Made by a program: the position numbers and the translations under genes. DNA of 64,000 nucleotides from Hymenopus coronatus (lineage: Eukaryota; Arthropoda; Insecta; Mantodea; Hymenopodidae), in contig CM060900.1 in assembly GCA_030762935.1 (NCBI GenBank), forward strand, positions 399,491,132 to 399,555,131, written 5' to 3'. This document shows, piece after piece, positions 58,644 through 64,000 of this stretch. The notes beneath the pieces were generated by a model. The model had not been told where the DNA came from. It worked only from the letters and a program-made list of their open reading frames with translations, and ran no database searches. The first letter of the stretch is position 1. Every line of letters starts with the position of its first letter.

Positions 58644-59024
58644 TCAATTATTATAATTTTAAAGTTTTTATTATTATTATGCTTATTAATTTTGTTATTA
58701 TTATAGTATGATTATTATTGTTATTATTATTATTAATTTTATAATTCAAATTATTATTATTTTATTTTTATTATTTTATTATTTTTATTATTATTTTAAT
58801 GTTATGATTATTATTATGAATATTTTTATTATTTATATTATGGTATTATTATTATTTTTATTATGACTATTATTTTTGTTATTTTATATTATTATTCTCT
58901 TTATATTTATTTTTATATTATTGTTAATTTTATTTTTTATTATTATATTTTTTTATTACTATTATGATTATTTTTATTTTTAATATTACTATGATTATTT
59001 TTATTTTTATTATTATTACGATTA

Positions 59025-59091
<67 letters not shown>

Positions 59092-59140
59092 TATTATTAT
59101 TTTTATTATGACTATTATTTTTATTACTATGTTGTATTAA

Positions 59141-59216
<76 letters not shown>

Positions 59217-60366
59217 TTTATTATGATCATTATTATTAGTAGTAGTATTACTTTCATTATTATTATCAGTTTTATTATAATTATTATTTTTATTAATTCA
59301 TCTACTTTATTGTTATAGTTATTATTATTTTTATATTTATTATAATTATTATTATTTTTATGATTATGATTATTATTATTATTATTATTAATATTATTAT
59401 TTGTATTATTATTTTTATCACTATTTTTATTATGACTATTATTTTTTAATTTTTTATTATTATATAATTATTATTTTTTATAATTATTTTTATTATTGTT
59501 AAAATCTTAATATCTTTATTATTTTTTTATTATTATGATTAGTATTATTTTTTTCATTTTTGTTTTAACTGTGATTGTTATGTTTATTTTCGTTATTACT
59601 TTTATTATGATTATTATTTTTATTATTTTTACAATGATTATAATTATTATTTTTATTATAATCAATATTATTATTTTTAGTATAATTATTATTTTTTATT
59701 ACAATTGTTGTTTTTAATATTTAAATTTTTTATAAACTTTTATTATTATTATTATGATTATTATTATTATTTTATATTAATTTTTATATTATTATTAATT
59801 CTATTAATATTATTATTTTTATTATAACTATTTTTGTTATATTTATTTTTATTATGACTATTATTTTTTAATTTTTTTATTATTATTATTTTAATAATTA
59901 TTCTTTATATTTGATTATATTTATTATTATATTTATATGTATTATTATTTTAATGACTATTATTTTTTATTATATTTGTATTATTATTATTATTTTTATT
60001 ATTATTTTAATTATAATTGTTATTATTAATTCTATTTTTATTATAATTCTTTTTATTATAATTATTATTTTATTTTTATTATTTTAATTGTTATTATTTA
60101 TTATTTTTTATTATGATTATTTTTACTTTTTTATTTTATTGTTGTTAATATTCTTATTTTTATTCTTATTTTTAATATTATTTACTATTGTTATTAAAAT
60201 TTTTATTATTATTTTTATTATTTTTATTATTAATTTTGATTATTATTTTTAGTTTTTTATTATATTAATCATTATCATTCTTATTATTATTTTTTATTAT
60301 AACTATTTTTGTTATATTTATTTTTATTATGACTATTATTTTTGTAATATTTTTATTATTATTATA
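56150..60366. repeat. ATT-rich degenerate satellite, right block part a
   Basis: Same composition and orientation as 1-7,700. It opens with CTTCTTCTTATGATTATT, the word also found near 5445 and 5764. Positions about 59,703-60,270 align with about 13-560 of the left block. ATGACTATTATTTTTATT-like words recur (for example 57,519, 58,863, 59,106, 59,845). Long hydrophobic frames are repeat translations. Confidence 0.93.
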
Positions 60367-60632
60367 TGCATGGGAAGCCAGAGGAACTAGGTCATTATGA
60401 GATTATGTCATCATTAATGAAAAACTCAAACCCTACATAAGGGACACTAGGGTTTATAGAGGCTCCGAAATAATAGTGATCATTATTTAGTGCAAAGTAA
60501 TTTCCAAATCACATTTCACTATATAAATTTCAAGAAATATAAACAGCAGACAATTCCAAGGAGAAGAAGTAATAAACAATTTAAAACATATTTCCTTGAA
60601 GATGAAAGTATTAGAAGATTATACCAAAACAG

Positions 60633-60883
60633 GCCGCGCCGTGGCCGAGTGGTTAGACCACTCGACTCTCACCTAGACGGTCGGGGTTCGATCCCAAGCG
60701 ACCGCATGTGAGATTTGTGGTGGACAAAACGGCGCTGGGGCGGGTTTTCTCCGGGTACTCCGGTTTCCCCCGCCATCGCATTCCACCGGTGCTCCATCAT
60801 CATTCCTGTATCATCAGTGTCACCGCCTGCGGTGCCATTAGTAGTTTAAGCGGGCGTTAAACACTACCAAAAAAAAAAAAAAA
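60633..60883 (+). mobile_element. SINE-A, full length, with target-site duplication
   Basis: A 251-base tRNA-derived SINE. The A box TGGCCGAGTGG (about 60,642) and B box GGTTCGATCCC (about 60,685) fit the RNA polymerase III internal promoter consensus. The head resembles a long-arm (Leu/Ser-type) tRNA. A core follows with GGTTTTCTCCGGGTACTCCG, then CATCATCATTCCTG, the end GTTAAACACTACC, and a poly(A). The 12-base duplication ATACCAAAACAG lies at 60,621-60,632 and 60,884-60,895; the empty site is intact at 2414-2425. This is the youngest SINE here. Confidence 0.95.
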
Positions 60884-62047
60884 ATACCAAAACAGATTAA
60901 AAGATAAACTTAAACAAAATACACATGACATTGAAACAGATTGGATGAATATCAAATCAGCAATATTTCAAGCAGCATTTGAAAGTCTTGGCTATAAAAC
61001 AAAAAAGAAGAAAAAATGGCTCCGGACATGGAATGATAATTTGAAAACATTGATAGAAAGAAAGAAGCAGTGTCATAAAAAGTGGTTGCAATCCAAAACA
61101 GAAGAAGATTACATAGATTATAAAAAAGTTAGAGCCCAAGTCAGAAAATTAACTAGAGAGATTAGAAGATCAGACTGGGACAAATATGTTAAATCCTTAG
61201 AACAAGATATAACAGGGCCACAAAGGAAAGGTTTTAAGTTAATCAAACAATTACAATTAGTAGAAAATGATAAATTGAGAATAAATAAAATATCAAAAGA
61301 CGATTAGATAAAACATTATTCTTCACTCTGGAGAGAAACAAGTGACGCAAACGCAGAGATTATGAGACCCAGGAAGATGGTTCAGAGATGGATCAAATTT
61401 CAGAAGATGAATTACACTCAGTATTACTCAAAGCTAGAAACAGAAAGTGCCCAGGTTTAGATAATATAAGTATGGAATTTTTAAAATATGGAGGCAAAAT
61501 TTTAGAAGAAAAAAATTTAATTCTGTTTAATGACATTTGGAGAACCAACATAATACCGAAGGACTGGGAAACCGGATTAATAATAAACTTACATAAAAAG
61601 GGATCAAGAGTAAACTGTAAAAATTACAGAGGGATTTCTCTTCTTAGTTCAGCTTCCAAACTATATGCCAATATACTTAAGCATAAGTTAGAAAAATATT
61701 CTGAAGATATGTTAGGGGAAGAACAATGTGGTTTTCGACGGAGGAGAGGATGTATGGACGCAATTTTCACTTTATCTCAGATCATAGAAAAAAGAAGAGA
61801 ATTCAATTTACCACTTTTCATACTATTTGTTGATTATGAAAAAGCCTATGATAGTGTAAATAGATATAAATTATGGCAAATATTGTTAGATTATGATATC
61901 CCATGTAAATTAATAAGAGCTAAGTCTATATACAAATTCAAAAATCAAGATTAAATATAATGATGACAATATGACAGATCCAATAATAATTAATAAAGGA
62001 GTAAGACAAGGTTGTGGACTATCTCCATCATTGTTCAATATTTACAT

Positions 62048-62359
62048 AACTCCATGGCACGACACCTCACGGGGAACCTTGGCCTACCGCCCAGCCGCTG
62101 CGTCCCCCATCTCGGTCCACTACAGACGTCATGGATGGGGTGCAGTATTAGAGGGTGAGACGGGTCATCGCCTCGAGCCCCTCCCGGCCGGTTAATGCGG
62201 TCCTCACGACCTGGAGCCGCTACTTCTCCATCAATTAGCTCCTCAATTGGCCCCCCAGGGACCTCACGAGGCTGAGTGCACCCCGGTCCAGGTCTCCCAG
62301 CGGGGGAAAAATCCCCACGCCGGTACTGGGGATCGAACCCAGGTCTCCTGCTTGGTAGG
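62048..62359 (-). mobile_element. SINE-B, antisense, with target-site duplication
   Basis: Flanked by the perfect 16-base duplication TGTTCAATATTTACAT at 62,032-62,047 and 62,360-62,375. On the minus strand it starts with ACCTACCAAGCAGGAGACC, has a B box GGTTCGATCCC, and ends GTGCCATGGAGTT without poly(A). It interrupts the reverse transcriptase just after motif B. Copy 1 of the RTE element has the uninterrupted site near 3573-3588. Confidence 0.93.
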
Positions 62360-63166
62360 TGTTCAATATTTACATTAATAAAATCATAGAAGACTGGAAA
62401 CAAATTTCGACACATGGACTAAAATTTCATCAGAATAAATCAGTACAAATCATTTTATATGCTGATGACCAAGTTATAGTAGCCACATCAGAAGATGAAT
62501 TACAGAGAGCGGCATATAAATTAAATAATGTAGCCAAGCAGTACTCAATGAATATTAACACTGAGAAAACCAAAATTATGGCAATGTGTGGAAAAAGTTT
62601 AATAAGAGCCAAAATTGAATTAAACGGCATAATAAATGAACAAATTACTAGTTTTACATACTTAGGAAACTTAATTTCAGAATACCAATTCAAAAATGTA
62701 ATAGATTAAATGGAACAATTAAAGGACATTTTAGCAAACAGATGTCAGTGAATACAAAATTGAAAATCTACAATATTACATCGAAAGCTGCACTTCCATT
62801 TGGAAGCGAAACATGGACTTTAAACAGCAAGGAACATAAACAGCTAGAAGCAGCTCAAATGCTCTTGGACTTACAAGACTTGATAAGAAAAGAAATACTG
62901 ACATCAGGGAAAAATTAAAAGTTGAAAACATAGTGGATGACATTAACAATTATCAACAAAATTGGATGCAACATGACGACAGGATGGTGGATCACAGATT
63001 ACCTAAAATGGCCAGGTACTACAACCCACGAGGGAGAATAGATAGAGGACATCCACGAAGGCAATGGCGGGAGCAGTATCACCTATTCTGAGTTTCCGAA
63101 TACAGGATTTACAAAATCCTAAATTTCTCATTGTTCATGATGATGATGGGGATGATGAAGATGTTA

Positions 63167-63415
63167 ATTAGTATTTTTGTTATTATTTTATTATTTTTTA
63201 TTATTATTATTATTATAATTTTTATTATTTTTATTCTTATTTTCACTATTATTTGCATTATTATGATTGTTATTATTTTTATCTCTATTATTTTTTATTA
63301 TTATTTCTTTATTACTATTATTATTATTATTTATTATTTTTATTATAATTATTATTATTTTTGTTATGACTATTATTTTTATTATTTTTTATTATTTTTA
63401 TTTTTTATTTTTATA

Positions 63416-63446
<31 letters not shown>

Positions 63447-64000
63447 TTTTATTATTATTTTTATTTTTAGTTTTTATTTTTATATTAATATTATTTTTAT
63501 TATTATTATTATTTTCGTTATCATTATTTTCATTATTATTTTTATTATTATTTTTATTTTTATTATTGTTTTTATTATTATTTTTATTATGACTATTATG
63601 TTTATTATTTTTATTATTAATGTTATTATTATTTTTATTATTTCATTTTTATTATTTTATTACTTTTATAATTTTATTATTTTTATTATTTATTATTTTT
63701 ATTATTATTATTTTTATTATAATTATTATTATTACTATTATTATTATTATTTATTATTTATTTATTATGACTTTTATTTTATTATCTTTAGTATTAATGT
63801 TATTATTATTATTTTATTATTATTTCTATTATTTTTATTATTTTATTGTTATTATTATTTTATTATTATTATTAAGATTATTATTATTATTGTTGTTATT
63901 ATTATTGTTATCCTTATTATTTTTATTATAATTATTATATTTTCAATTATTATTATATTTATAATTATCATTTTGTTATATTTTTATTATTATCTTAAGT
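63167..64000. repeat. ATT-rich degenerate satellite, right block part b
   Basis: Continues to the window edge. It aligns with about 4401-5240 of the left block (for example TTTATCTCTATTAT and TTTTGTTATGACYATYATTTTTATT in the same order), with many indels of ATT units. Confidence 0.93.

Larger units (their letters stand above)
60367..63089 (+). pseudogene. Endonuclease-reverse transcriptase (RTE-like ORF2), decayed copy 2
   Basis: Only the last part of the endonuclease remains (to about 60,590). The linker and RT follow: an open part at 60,945-61,307, then 61,388-61,954 with GLDNISMEFLKYGGK, NYRGISLLS and DYEKAYDSV, then GVRQGCGLSP (62,000) interrupted by SINE-B, then YADDQV (62,460). The C-terminal GRRDRGHPRRQWR-like end is near 63,030. 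It shares with copy 1 the frameshift before motif B and the one near 62,850, but lacks the stops seen in copy 1 at 2823 and 3057. It has its own: a stop at about 61,305 and a loss near 62,690. Non-functional. Confidence 0.86.
60367..63166 (+). mobile_element. RTE-like non-LTR retrotransposon, copy 2, with two SINE insertions
   Basis: Homologous to 2157-4400. Relative to copy 1 it lacks about 250 bases at the 5' side (1911-2156), with ATT sequence running straight into GCATGGGAAGCC. It ends in the same GAT-type tail (63,137-63,166) and the same ATT flank. SINE-A (60,633-60,883) and SINE-B (62,048-62,359) are inserted; copy 1 still has both sites empty. Confidence 0.88.

Noticed and set aside
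57003..60366. Hydrophobic 'membrane protein' ORFs in the right ATT block (for example 57,518-57,871)
   Set aside because: Same repeat-translation artefact.
60633..60710. A functional tRNA gene at 60,633
   Set aside because: A and B boxes are present, but the acceptor stem does not close and the unit continues into a SINE core with poly(A) and a target-site duplication.

Overview
This window is eukaryotic, very probably from an arthropod with a large, repeat-rich genome. I lean towards an insect, but nothing in the window proves it. I see no rRNA gene, functional tRNA gene, CRISPR array or bacterial-style operon, and no complete host protein gene. Almost everything I can name is a transposable element or a satellite. 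Clade names below rest on motifs read by eye.

Layout. (1) 1-7,700 is a degenerate ATT-rich satellite that holds one dead RTE-like non-LTR retrotransposon (1,911-4,400) and a small inverted-repeat island (6,741-6,905). (2) 7,713-9,385 holds an unrecognised minus-strand reading frame and a rearranged fragment of a protein-primed family-B DNA polymerase (PolB) of the Maverick/Polinton-adintovirus kind. (3) 9,386-32,048 is a solid, all-plus-strand, head-to-tail run of Jockey-like non-LTR elements. Many are 'gag-only': they encode an ORF1 protein with a PRE/RRM-like domain and zinc knuckles, then a 3' UTR and poly(A), and no reverse transcriptase. Two elements in the run (G at 19.1-24.4 kb, H at 28.0-32.0 kb) carry decayed endonuclease-reverse transcriptase ORFs. 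The 3' UTRs of the gag-only elements resemble theirs, so these or relatives are plausible partners. A second PolB fragment sits inside the run at 25.3-26.2 kb, fused between gag sequence and a retrotransposon tail. (4) 32.05-39.44 kb holds a GC-rich minus-strand ORF of unknown identity, a longer decayed PolB gene (33,932-37,553), and flanking DNA with A-tracts spaced about every 10-11 bp. (5) 39.4-56.1 kb is ordinary AT-rich sequence with old relics (antisense Jockey-like LINE, two tRNA-derived SINE families, mariner, two hAT-like pieces) and one candidate 54-codon exon. (6) 56.15-64.0 kb is ATT satellite again, holding a second copy of the same dead RTE-like element, now carrying two SINE insertions with clean target-site duplications.

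How the parts relate. The right-hand ATT/RTE locus is a diverged duplicate of the left-hand one: they share flanks on both sides and share frameshifts. The gag-only elements repeatedly begin exactly where the previous poly(A) ends, and several are chimeras of different gag families. The retrotransposon run therefore looks like the product of repeated insertion and template switching at one site. PolB fragments at 8.3 and 25.3 kb share the same internal rearrangement and the same fused LINE tail, so one ancestral chimera was copied.
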